From DATKMS01 sp041497995 (GTDB lineage Bacteria > Desulfobacterota > Binatia > HRBIN30), in assembly GCA_041497995.1 (NCBI GenBank), contig JBGQHM010000360.1:1-6958 (forward strand): DNA of 6,958 bases. The letters run 5' to 3'. Numbering within the stretch: position 1 is the stretch's first letter; each line of letters opens with the position of its first letter. Of the stretch, positions 1 to 5,720 are shown one piece after another. Made by a program: the position numbers and the translations under genes. Below the pieces are notes generated by a model. It saw only the letters and a program-made list of their open reading frames with translations. It searched no databases and had not been told where the DNA came from.

Positions 1-11
1 CATCGGCGGTT

Positions 12-1829
12 TCAGTTCTCTATCTGCTTCAGATACTGTCGCGTCAAGTCGGCCACGGGGCCCGTGGGTTCAAGTTGCAGCGCCGCGTCGAGGTGTTCTC
101 GAGCGCCAGCGCGGTCGCCCATGGAGAATAGCACTTGGCCGAGCAGCGAGTGCGTCTTCGCGGCATTCCATTCCTGCTGAAAGGCCGGCGGAGCGTTCGC
201 CGCGGTGCCGACCCGCAACGCTTCCTCGAACGCGTCACGTGCCCGAGTGATGTCGCGCAGCACGGCGGCCTGATCTCCGGCCTTTTGCTCCTGCTCGATC
301 TTCACCATCAGCGTCATGCCGACGTTGTGGTAGATGATCGGATGCACACGGATCTTCAATCCGGCATCGAACGCCTGCAGCGCGTCGTCGTAGCGGCCTT
401 GACGTCGATACAAGGCTCCCAGGTTGCCGTACGTCATGGCGCGACTCTCCGGACCCGCTTTGGCGGCGGTCGCCACTCGCAAAGCGCGCTCCGCGTCATC
501 GAGACGGCCGCGATCGATCAGTGCCGTTCCCAGCTCACGATAGGGCAGGGCGTCGGACGGTGCCGTCGCGGTGACGTAGCTCCAGAACGTGAGGTTGTCG
601 GTCCATACCCGCGTGTACGGCACGGCGAGCACTGCCCACACCAGGCTGAGCGCCGCCGCCGGCGCGGGCCACCGAAGGGCGAGCCGCCACCACTCCGCAA
701 GACGTGTCAGCGCCCACGCGCAGAGCACGCACGACGCGACCGATGGCACATACAGATAGCGATCCGCCACCGCGGCAGACGCGCTGCGACGGATGATGAC
801 CGTGAGTGACGGAGCCAGGGTGATGAAGAACCACACCACGAGGAAACCGAGCTGCCAATTTCCGTTGCGCCACGCCCTCACGCTGAATCCAACGGCGACC
901 ACTGGGATGACGGCTCCAACCAGGAGATAGCCGGGGTTGCTCGGTACGTCGGGGATGTAGGGACACAGTCCGACCGGAACGATCGCCCGCGTGATGTACA
1001 AGCCGATGGCGCCCAGCAGGTCGGTTCCCACTTGCACCGGCCCGGCTCCGGTCGACATGCCGCCGACCATGGTGCCCAGCGCCGTGCTGCGGAGAACAAA
1101 GTAGATGACCGCCGCGATGCCCAACGGCGCATAGCGCAGCCAGGACAAACGCCCAGTGCTCATGAAGTCGAGCACGGGTACCAACACGAGCACGGCAACC
1201 GCAAGCTCCTTGGACAACAGCGCGAGGAGAAACGTTGCACCTGCCGCCCATGCGGACCAATGCTGATCGCGTTGCATGGCAAGCAGGACGGTCAGCAAGA
1301 CAAAGGTGCAGACGATCACGTCGGAGCGCCCGGCCATCCACGCTACCGACTCGACGTGTGCCGGAAACACGGCGAAGAGCAATGCGCCGCCGCTGGCGAT
1401 CCGCCAGTCTGAAGGAAACAGCCGGCGCGCCAGCAGGAACACGAGGAGCGTGTTCAGCGCGTGCCAGCCGATGACCGAAGCGTGGAACCAGTACGGCACG
1501 TCGCCGTCGAGCATCCGGTCGACGCCATACGTGACGAAGATGAGCGGCCGGAAGTAGTAGCGTGGGATGCTCGGCGGCAACACGAAGAGATCGCCGACTG
1601 AGTGAATGGCGCGGAGCTGCTGCAAGACAAGCGGATCGTCCCAGACGAAACCGTTGCGCAACGCTGGCAAGTAGAGCGCAATCGCCGCGACGACGGGGAC
1701 GAGCGCTGCGAGGATGAGATGGTGATTGGTGACTGGTGATTCGTGATTCGGGATTGCTGCGCCGCGATCCGCGCGTAACTGATCCGGCTTCCGAGACGCC
1801 GTACGACTCACGACCGAATCACGAGTCAC
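12..1829 (-). CDS. Polytopic membrane GT-C-like protein with C-terminal TPR repeats (TMTC/DUF1736-like)
   Basis: The product is up to 605 residues. Residues about 38-404 contain roughly ten or eleven hydrophobic segments, and about 425-605 are TPR-like helices (for example the stretches near 430-455, 465-492 and 560-588). The first extracytoplasmic loop carries NGFVWDD (59-65), the paired acidic motif seen in GT-C glycosyltransferases and TMTC proteins. HVESVAWMAGRSD (158-170), SKE (206-208) and ADRYLYVPS (355-363) are also hallmarks of this bacterial TPR membrane family. The expected role is transfer of a lipid-linked sugar to a protein or glycan at the membrane, but donor and acceptor cannot be told. 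The start is uncertain. The GTG at 1829 lies inside a GTGACT-type repeat, has no visible Shine-Dalgarno, and is preceded by an in-frame stop one codon upstream; a second in-frame GTG is at 1811. Residues about 26-37 (IPNHESPVTNHH) are themselves repeat translated as protein. The family is fairly sure, the substrate unknown. Confidence 0.85.
   Translation of the reverse strand: MTRDSVVSRTASRKPDQLRADRGAAIPNHESPVTNHHLILAALVPVVAAIALYLPALRNGFVWDDPLVLQQLRAIHSVGDLFVLPPSIPRYYFRPLIFVTYGVDRMLDGDVPYWFHASVIGWHALNTLLVFLLARRLFPSDWRIASGGALLFAVFPAHVESVAWMAGRSDVIVCTFVLLTVLLAMQRDQHWSAWAAGATFLLALLSKELAVAVLVLVPVLDFMSTGRLSWLRYAPLGIAAVIYFVLRSTALGTMVGGMSTGAGPVQVGTDLLGAIGLYITRAIVPVGLCPYIPDVPSNPGYLLVGAVIPVVAVGFSVRAWRNGNWQLGFLVVWFFITLAPSLTVIIRRSASAAVADRYLYVPSVASCVLCAWALTRLAEWWRLALRWPAPAAALSLVWAVLAVPYTRVWTDNLTFWSYVTATAPSDALPYRELGTALIDRGRLDDAERALRVATAAKAGPESRAMTYGNLGALYRRQGRYDDALQAFDAGLKIRVHPIIYHNVGMTLMVKIEQEQKAGDQAAVLRDITRARDAFEEALRVGTAANAPPAFQQEWNAAKTHSLLGQVLFSMGDRAGAREHLDAALQLEPTGPVADLTRQYLKQIEN
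1721..1752. repeat. GTGATT/GTGACT-type short repeat inside the start of the TPR membrane gene
   Basis: The plus strand reads as degenerate tandem units of the form GGTGATTGGTGACTGGTGATTCGTGATT. It is the same oligonucleotide family as the copies at 1806-1860 and 2903-2963. It lies in the coding frame of the downstream gene and is translated there as NHESPVTNHH-like sequence just before the first membrane helix. About 50 bp of non-repeat sequence separate it from the copy at 1806-1860. Confidence 0.8.
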
Positions 1830-1860
1830 CAGTCACGAGTGACCAGTCACGAGTCACCAC
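1806..1860. repeat. GAGTCACCAGTCACGA-type tandem repeat between an SDR gene and the TPR membrane gene
   Basis: This stretch is built of near-identical units alternating GAGTCAC, CAGTCACGA and AATCACGA. The 17-mer at 1822-1838 is identical to 2947-2963, and the 16-mer at 1816-1831 is identical to 2917-2932, so the two intergenic copies belong to one family. The repeat starts directly at the stop codon of the SDR gene (TAG, 1862-1860) and runs into the GTG start of the next gene, filling the whole 30-bp gap. Confidence 0.85.
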
Positions 1861-2786
1861 TACTCCTTCGCCGGCGCCGGGTTGACCAAGTCCATGCCGA
1901 AGGTGTGCGGGAACAAGCTGGCGATCTCCTCGGGTGTCCAGCGACCGAGCTTCGTAATGGTCCGCGCGGGTGCGGGATAGTTGAGCAGCGAAACCACACC
2001 GCCGCGGACCATGAAGGTCTGTCCGTTGATTCCGCCCGCCGCCTCCGTGGCGAGATAGACGACAAATGGGGCGACGTCCTCGGGTTCGCTCCGGAGCGGG
2101 GGCAACGCTGCGGGTGGTGGTGCGGCGATGCTCACGCCGCGCTCCAGGCGGATCTGCCGCGCCTTCTGCGGAACCGTCGCAATCATACGCGTGGCGGCGG
2201 CCGGCGCGATGGCGTTGACGGTGATGCCGTACTTCCCGAGGTCGCGCGACACGACACGCGTCAAGCCGGCGATGCCGTCCTTGGCGGCGCCATAGTTGGC
2301 CTGGCCCGAGTTTCCGTAAAGTCCCGACGTCGACGACATACTAATGATGCGTCCGAACTTCTGCTGACGCATCTGCACGGCGGCGTGCCGCGTGCAGTTG
2401 AACGCCCCTTTCAGGTGGACGTTGATCACTGCATCCCAATCTTCCTCGCTGAGATTGAAGATCATCCGGTCCCGCAGAATGCCGGCGTTGTTGACGAGGA
2501 TGTCGATCCGGCCGAACTCTTTGACGGCGGTGTTGATGATGTTCTCCGCCGTCGCAAAGCCGGCGACGCTGTCCGCATTGGCGACCGCGCGGCCACCCTT
2601 CGACTCGATTTCGGCCACCACTTCTTCAGCTGGGCTGCTCGACTGTCCCGAGCCGTCGACATTGCCGCCCAGATCGTTCACCACCACCGCCGCGCCTTCC
2701 TCAGCGAGCAGCAGCGCGATGCCGCGCCCGATGCCGCGTCCCGCGCCGGTGACGACCGCTACCTTCCCTTTCAATCGGCTTCCCAT
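1860..2786 (-). CDS. HSD17B4-type short-chain dehydrogenase/reductase, copy A
   Basis: This is a 308-residue NAD(P)-dependent oxidoreductase, probably a 3-hydroxyacyl-CoA or 17-beta-hydroxysteroid-type dehydrogenase, cytoplasmic. Seen in sequence: the cofactor glycine motif TGAGRGIG (13-20); Asp38 after the second strand (VVVND), which favours NAD(H); NNAG (99-102) followed by ILRDR; catalytic Ser152, Tyr165 and Lys169 in GQANYGAAK. His124 (NVHLKG) stands near the place of the usual SDR Asn, as in HSD17B4. VVVNDLGG, ANxDSV, AGILRDR and GQANYxAAK are shared with the dehydrogenase domain of peroxisomal multifunctional enzyme 2. The last 50 or so residues extend past a standard 250-residue SDR and include GRWTPEE. 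The ATG at 2786 is chosen because GAGGAAG precedes it by 6 bases; an in-frame extension to 2897 would read through the 2820-2902 hairpin element. It is a paralogue of the next gene upstream, at about 68% identity without gaps over residues 1-200 by hand count. The physiological substrate is not known. Confidence 0.9.
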   Translation of the reverse strand: MGSRLKGKVAVVTGAGRGIGRGIALLLAEEGAAVVVNDLGGNVDGSGQSSSPAEEVVAEIESKGGRAVANADSVAGFATAENIINTAVKEFGRIDILVNNAGILRDRMIFNLSEEDWDAVINVHLKGAFNCTRHAAVQMRQQKFGRIISMSSTSGLYGNSGQANYGAAKDGIAGLTRVVSRDLGKYGITVNAIAPAAATRMIATVPQKARQIRLERGVSIAAPPPAALPPLRSEPEDVAPFVVYLATEAAGGINGQTFMVRGGVVSLLNYPAPARTITKLGRWTPEEIASLFPHTFGMDLVNPAPAKE

Positions 2787-2792
2787 GGATGT

Positions 2793-2799
2793 CTTCCTC
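2793..2799 (-). promoter_or_regulatory. Ribosome binding site fixing the start of SDR copy A
   Basis: GAGGAAG on the minus strand lies 6 bases before the ATG at 2786. It decides the start against the longer open frame reaching 2897, whose extra residues are repeat-derived. Confidence 0.75.
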
Positions 2800-2819
2800 A
2801 AGCGTTGGATGTGAGAAAC

Positions 2820-2902
2820 GTAGGGTGCGCTGTGCGCACCTTCTTCGCGCCGGCTCGTAGCGTACCGCGAACTGTTAGTGCGGTGCGCACAGCGCACCCT
2901 AC
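2820..2902. repeat. 83-bp REP/MITE-like inverted repeat with self-complementary arms
   Basis: The arms at 2820-2840 and 2882-2902 are perfect 21-base inverted copies. Each arm contains its own palindrome, GGTGCGC-ACA-GCGCACC (7-bp stem, 3-base loop). The element can therefore fold either as one long stem around a 41-base middle or as two small hairpins. It lies upstream of the ribosome binding site of SDR copy A, between the two SDR genes. It looks like a non-coding REP-type or miniature mobile element. Transcribed, it could also act as a terminator or RNA-processing site, but no poly-T tract follows it, so this is inference. Confidence 0.85.
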
Positions 2903-2963
2903 AGATTCCGAGTCACGAATCACGAGTCACCAATCACGATCCAGTCCGAGTCACCAGTCACGA
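2903..2963. repeat. GAGTCACCAGTCACGA-type repeat overlapping the end of SDR copy B
   Basis: Degenerate units of the same family as 1806-1860 abut the hairpin element at 2820-2902. The right end of the repeat contains the stop codon of SDR copy B (TGA at 2960-2958), so the last few bases of that gene are repeat sequence. Exact 16- and 17-mers are shared with the 1806-1860 copy. Confidence 0.85.
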
Positions 2964-3884
2964 TCTCGGCGGTGCCGGGTTCACCAGCCCGTCAGCGAGC
3001 GTCAGCGGCACGACTTCATCGAGCTCGTCCAGCGTCCAGCGTCCATCCGGTTTGTAAATCGTCTTCATCGCACGCGGTTGCGACACCAGCGAGATGGAGC
3101 CGCCGGCGCACAGGAAGAACTGTCCGTTCACGTTGGCCGCGTGCTCGCTGGCGAGGAAGACGACCATTGGCGCAATGTCCTCGGGCTTCAGGTCTTCGAG
3201 CTGCGCCAGCGCCTTCTCTTCGCGAATGATCCCTTGCTGTTTGCGGATCTCGCGCGCCTTGATGACCTCGGGCGTGATCGTCATGCGCGTGGCCGCGACC
3301 GGCGAGATCGCGTTGCACGTGACGCCATACTTGCCGAGGTCGCGCGCCACGACTTTGGTCAGCCCGCTGATCGCAGCCTTTGCCGAACCGTAGTTCGCCT
3401 GCCCCGGGTTGCCGAACAGGCCGGAGCCTGAGGAGAACGTGATCAGCCGTCCCGAGCGCTGCTCGCGCATCAACGGTGCGGCGTGACGGATACAGTTGAA
3501 CGTGCCCTTCAGGTGCACCGCCAGGACCGAGTCCCAGTCGTCCTCACTCATGTTGAACACCATGCGGTCACGCAGGATGCCCGCGCAGGTGACGACGATG
3601 TCGATGCGGCCGAACTGCTTCACTGCGGTGTTGATGATGTTCTCCGCACCCGACCAGCTGGCGACCGAGTCGCCGTTGGCTACACCCTCACCACCTGCCT
3701 TTTTGATTTCAGCAACCACGTCGAACGCCGGCCCGGTGGTCGGTGCCTGGCCGTGGACGTCGACGCCGTAGTCATTCACGACCACCTTCGCGCCGGCTGC
3801 GGCCAAGGCCAGGGCGACGCCCCGTCCGATGCCTCGGCCGGCGCCGGTGACGGCGGCCACTTTTCCTTCCAACATTGTTCCCAC
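2958..3884 (-). CDS. HSD17B4-type short-chain dehydrogenase/reductase, copy B, with altered NNAG motif
   Basis: This is a 308-residue SDR exactly as long as copy A, and colinear with it without gaps for most of its length. Residue numbers of the motifs are the same: TGAGRGIG (13-20), Asp38, ANxDSV (69-74), AGILRDR (101-107), His124, Ser152, Tyr165 and Lys169, and the terminal VNPAP. The expected role is oxidation or reduction of a 3-hydroxyacyl-CoA or related hydroxyl with NAD(H). The odd point is residues 99-100: copy A has Asn-Asn (the structural NNAG motif), copy B has Thr-Cys (TCAG). Ser, Tyr and Lys remain, so an active enzyme is still likely. Residues 205-235 also differ from copy A, which is Pro/Ala-rich there. 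The start is GTG at 3884, because GAGGAG lies 7 bases upstream; an ATG three codons later would be too far from it. The stop codon lies in a repeat. The gene sits 55 bp downstream of thiE. Confidence 0.9.
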   Translation of the reverse strand: MGTMLEGKVAAVTGAGRGIGRGVALALAAAGAKVVVNDYGVDVHGQAPTTGPAFDVVAEIKKAGGEGVANGDSVASWSGAENIINTAVKQFGRIDIVVTCAGILRDRMVFNMSEDDWDSVLAVHLKGTFNCIRHAAPLMREQRSGRLITFSSGSGLFGNPGQANYGSAKAAISGLTKVVARDLGKYGVTCNAISPVAATRMTITPEVIKAREIRKQQGIIREEKALAQLEDLKPEDIAPMVVFLASEHAANVNGQFFLCAGGSISLVSQPRAMKTIYKPDGRWTLDELDEVVPLTLADGLVNPAPPRS

Positions 3885-3891
3885 GATTGCG

Positions 3892-3897
3892 CTCCTC
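3892..3897 (-). promoter_or_regulatory. Ribosome binding site supporting a GTG start for SDR copy B
   Basis: GAGGAG on the minus strand ends 7 bases before the GTG at 3884. The alternative ATG at 3875 would have a 16-base spacing, so the GTG is preferred. This also makes the two SDR proteins the same length. Confidence 0.7.
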
Positions 3898-3939
3898 GCT
3901 GGAATGTGGCGCGGACTGTATGGAGCGCTTCCGAAGCTG

Positions 3940-4566
3940 TCAAGGTCGCAGCAGGCGGCGACGCAGCGTCACAGCGGCGTTGTGCGGATCCTCAGCGTCG
4001 AGGATCGCCCCGATGACGGCAATGCCGTGCACGCCGCATTGGCGGACACTCTGCACGCGGTCGACCGTTACGCCGCCGATTGCGAGGACTGGCAGGGTCA
4101 CTGCCCGAGTGACCTGCGCGAGCGCCTCGAGTCCGAGCCCAGCACCGAAGGCGCGCTTTGACGGTGTGTCGAACACCGGCCCATAGACGACGAAGTCGGC
4201 CCCACCGGCTGCCGCGGCGCGCGCTTGCTCCACGCTGTGCGTCGACGTGCCGATGAGTGCCCTGGTACCAAGCAGGCGGCGCGCCTCTGCGGGTGTGAAG
4301 GAGTCGACAGGCAGCTGCACGCCGTCAGCTCCGACAGCGAGCGCGACATCGATGCGATCGTTGATGAGCAGGCGGGCGCCGTATCGGCGAGTGAGGTCCC
4401 GTACACGGCACGCCAGCTCGAAGAGCGCACCGCCGGGAAGGTCCTTCTCACGCAACTGCACGGCGTCGACGCCGCCCTGCAACGCCGCCTCGACGACGTC
4501 GAGCAGCGGCCTGCCTGCAGTCCGATGGCGATCAGTGACGAGGTACAAAAAGAAGCGATCAGCCAT
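3940..4566 (-). CDS. thiE: Thiamine-phosphate synthase family protein (ThiE, or TenI-like thiazole tautomerase)
   Basis: This is a 208-residue TIM-barrel protein of the ThiE/TenI family. ThiE joins hydroxymethylpyrimidine diphosphate to the thiazole phosphate to give thiamine phosphate; TenI aromatises the thiazole tautomer made by ThiG. Motifs seen: LYLVTD (7-12), QLREK (37-41), LINDR (67-71), GADGVQLP (79-86), GTSTHS (106-111), VYGPVFDTPSK (127-137), LAIGGV (161-166) and GIAVIGAI (181-188). TPSK and the GPVF context favour ThiE. VQLP-x-x-SF-x-P (83-92) looks like TenI, and lacks the usual ThiE GQED-type sequence that carries a metal-binding Asp. The assignment as ThiE is therefore favoured but not certain. 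It follows thiS and thiG in the same orientation, which fits either role. The ATG at 4566 is the only sensible start. It lies inside an AGCTGA-type repeat and has no Shine-Dalgarno. Confidence 0.85.
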   Translation of the reverse strand: MADRFFLYLVTDRHRTAGRPLLDVVEAALQGGVDAVQLREKDLPGGALFELACRVRDLTRRYGARLLINDRIDVALAVGADGVQLPVDSFTPAEARRLLGTRALIGTSTHSVEQARAAAAGGADFVVYGPVFDTPSKRAFGAGLGLEALAQVTRAVTLPVLAIGGVTVDRVQSVRQCGVHGIAVIGAILDAEDPHNAAVTLRRRLLRP

Positions 4567-4658
4567 CAGCTGTCAGCATTCAGCTCATGGATTGGAGCAC
4601 GAGTCCTCATTCAAAGCTGATAGCTGATAGCTGACAGCTGACAGCTGATGGCTGACGG
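4561..4658. repeat. AGCTGATAGCTGA-type repeat with inverted arms filling the thiG-thiE gap
   Basis: The right part (about 4616-4658) is a tandem array of 7- to 8-base units of the forms AGCTGAT and AGCTGAC. The left part (4561-4585) is an inverted copy: its reverse complement matches 4629-4653 at 23 of 25 positions. About 30 non-repeat bases (4586-4615) lie between them. The element starts right after the thiG stop (TAG, 4661-4659) and ends inside thiE, whose ATG-GCT (4566-4561) is the edge of the left arm. A transcript could fold it into a stem just before the thiE start. Confidence 0.85.
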
Positions 4659-5432
4659 CTATTCAATCAACCCATCGAGCGGGCTCGACGCCGTTGCGTA
4701 CAGCTTGCGCGGGATGCGGCCGGCAAGAAACGCTTTGCGCCCCGCTTCGACTCCCTGGCGCATGGCGTCGGCCATTAGGATGGGATCTTTGGCTCCGGCA
4801 ATCGCCGTGTTCATCAGCACCGCATCGCAGCCGAGCTCCATGGCGACGGCGGCGTCCGACGCGGTGCCGACGCCGGCGTCGACGATCACCGGCACCCGGC
4901 TCTGCTCTAAGATGATCCGGATGTTGTACGGGTTGCGGATGCCCAGTCCCGAGCCGATCGGCGCCGCCAGCGGCATCACCGCGGCGCATCCGATCGCTTC
5001 GAGCCTCTGTGCGGCGATCGGGTCATCGGTGATGTACGGCAGGACCAGGAAGCCTTCCTTGACCAGCACGGCGGCGGCCTCGATCGTGGCCGGCACATCG
5101 GGGAAGAGCGTCTTCTGGTCACCGATGACTTCCAGCTTGACCAGGTTGCCGATGCCGGCCTCACGCGCCAGGCGCGCGGTCCGGATCGCCTCGTCGGCCG
5201 TGTAGCAGCCGGCGGTGTTCGGCAGAATCGTGTAGTGTGCCGGGTCGAGCACATCGAGCAAGTTCTCCTTGCTCGGATCGGTGATGTTGACGCGCCGCAC
5301 CGCGACGGTGACGATCTCCGCTCCCGCAGCGTCGATGGCGCGCTTGGTCTCCGCGAAGTCGCGATATTTCCCCGTCCCAACGATCAGGCGGGAGCGATAG
5401 CTCTTCCCCGCCAAGATAAATGGATCTGTCAT
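4659..5432 (-). CDS. thiG: Thiazole synthase
   Basis: This 257-residue enzyme builds the thiazole ring of thiamine from 1-deoxy-D-xylulose 5-phosphate, a glycine- or tyrosine-derived dehydroglycine, and sulfur carried on the ThiS thiocarboxylate. The length is normal for ThiG. Seen: the start FILAGKSYRSRLIVGTGKY, the conserved RRVNI (46-50), LPNTAGC (70-76), VKLEV (98-102) with Lys99 as the expected Schiff-base lysine, LPYITDDP (131-138), the phosphate-binding PIGSG (158-162), DAGVGT (185-190) and VLMNTAI (205-211). No key residue appears to be missing. The start ATG at 5432 lies 9 bp after the thiS stop and in the same frame. Its ribosome binding site is inside the last codons of thiS, so the two are very likely translated together. 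The dehydroglycine source (ThiH or ThiO) and ThiF are not in this window. Just after its stop begins the 4561-4658 repeat. Confidence 0.97.
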   Translation of the reverse strand: MTDPFILAGKSYRSRLIVGTGKYRDFAETKRAIDAAGAEIVTVAVRRVNITDPSKENLLDVLDPAHYTILPNTAGCYTADEAIRTARLAREAGIGNLVKLEVIGDQKTLFPDVPATIEAAAVLVKEGFLVLPYITDDPIAAQRLEAIGCAAVMPLAAPIGSGLGIRNPYNIRIILEQSRVPVIVDAGVGTASDAAVAMELGCDAVLMNTAIAGAKDPILMADAMRQGVEAGRKAFLAGRIPRKLYATASSPLDGLIE

Positions 5433-5441
5433 GGTCGTTCG

Positions 5442-5642
5442 TCATCCTCCGCCGACGAAGTGGACGATCTCGATCTCATCCCCCTCCGTCAGTGTGTGTG
5501 CAGCGTACAGCTCGCGCGCGACGATCTCGCGGTTCACTTCGACGGCGATGCGCCGCTGATTGAGCTGGAGCTGATGGAGCAAATCGGCGAGCATCAGTCC
5601 TTCGTTCAGTGATTGTGGTTCGCCGTTGATGGTCACGCGCAC
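5442..5642 (-). CDS. thiS: Thiamine biosynthesis sulfur carrier protein
   Basis: This is a small ubiquitin-like sulfur carrier. Its C-terminal glycine is adenylylated by a ThiF-type enzyme and converted to a thiocarboxylate that gives sulfur to ThiG. The 66-residue reading, VRVTINGEPQ to HFVGGG, has the ThiS pattern of an N-terminal INGE strand, the middle LADLLHQL helix, AVEVNREIV, EGDEIEIV, and the required Gly-Gly end. Sixty-six residues is also the length of E. coli ThiS. The start is taken as GTG at 5642; the GTG two codons later is the alternative. A longer open frame continues upstream into the antisense of alr but is arginine-rich noise. No Shine-Dalgarno precedes the GTG, and a promoter-like pair would put the RNA start on it. 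The gene diverges from alr and heads a run of minus-strand genes. Confidence 0.92.
   Translation of the reverse strand: MRVTINGEPQSLNEGLMLADLLHQLQLNQRRIAVEVNREIVARELYAAHTLTEGDEIEIVHFVGGG
5445..5450 (-). promoter_or_regulatory. thiG ribosome binding site embedded in the thiS Gly-Gly codons
   Basis: The codons GGA-GGA for the last two glycines of ThiS form a GGAGGA Shine-Dalgarno 12 bases before the thiG ATG. The essential C-terminus of ThiS and the translation signal of ThiG are therefore the same bases, a simple means of translational coupling. Confidence 0.65.
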
Positions 5643-5648
5643 GCGAGA

Positions 5649-5677
5649 AAGATAGTCGTCCGACCTTACCTTTACAA
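5649..5677 (-). promoter_or_regulatory. Candidate sigma-70-type promoter for thiS, possibly leaderless
   Basis: On the minus strand TTGTAA (5677-5672) and TATCTT (5654-5649) are separated by exactly 17 bases; each matches its consensus at 4 of 6 positions. A start 7 bases after the -10 falls at about 5642, the first base of the thiS GTG. That would give a leaderless mRNA, which agrees with the lack of a Shine-Dalgarno. The match is modest and could be chance. Confidence 0.35.
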
Positions 5678-5699
5678 CATTGGGACCATCTGGTAAGCC
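5671..5699 (+). promoter_or_regulatory. Weak candidate promoter for alr
   Basis: TTTACA (5671-5676) matches the -35 consensus at 5 of 6 positions and overlaps the -35 of the thiS candidate on the other strand. Seventeen bases later stands only TAAGCC (5694-5699), a poor -10. The 78-bp divergent gap must hold an alr promoter, or one inside thiS, but this one is a guess. Confidence 0.2.
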
Positions 5700-5720
5700 G
5701 GGCCGACTCGCCGCTCCACC

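Noticed and set aside
1..11. Possible start (CAT, minus-strand ATG at 3-1) of a further gene after the TPR gene
   Set aside because: Only one codon lies inside the window, so no gene can be supported.
535..1341. A 268-codon minus-strand frame inside the TPR membrane gene
   Set aside because: It overlaps another frame that has clear membrane helices and family motifs; this one is Arg/His-rich without domains.
2787..2897. N-terminal extension of SDR copy A to an ATG at 2897
   Set aside because: The additional 37 residues would be encoded by the hairpin element, and a good ribosome binding site stands 6 bases before the ATG at 2786, where the SDR homology starts.
1839..3431. A 530-codon open frame on the plus strand opposite both SDR genes
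   Set aside because: It runs antisense to two clear SDR genes and through two repeat elements, is rich in Arg, His and Asp with no recognisable motif, and is what high GC content at third positions produces on the opposite strand.
3885..3939. Terminator or repeat in the thiE-SDR copy B gap
   Set aside because: Apart from the ribosome binding site of the SDR gene, no inverted repeat followed by T residues and none of the repeat families found elsewhere were seen.
4586..4658. CRISPR array
   Set aside because: The units are 7 to 8 bases long and tandem, with no spacers of regular length and no cas genes.
5643..5720. Thiamine pyrophosphate (TPP) riboswitch upstream of thiS
   Set aside because: The gap is only 78 bp and I see no CTGAGA-type or ACCTGATCTGG-type conserved blocks on the minus strand.
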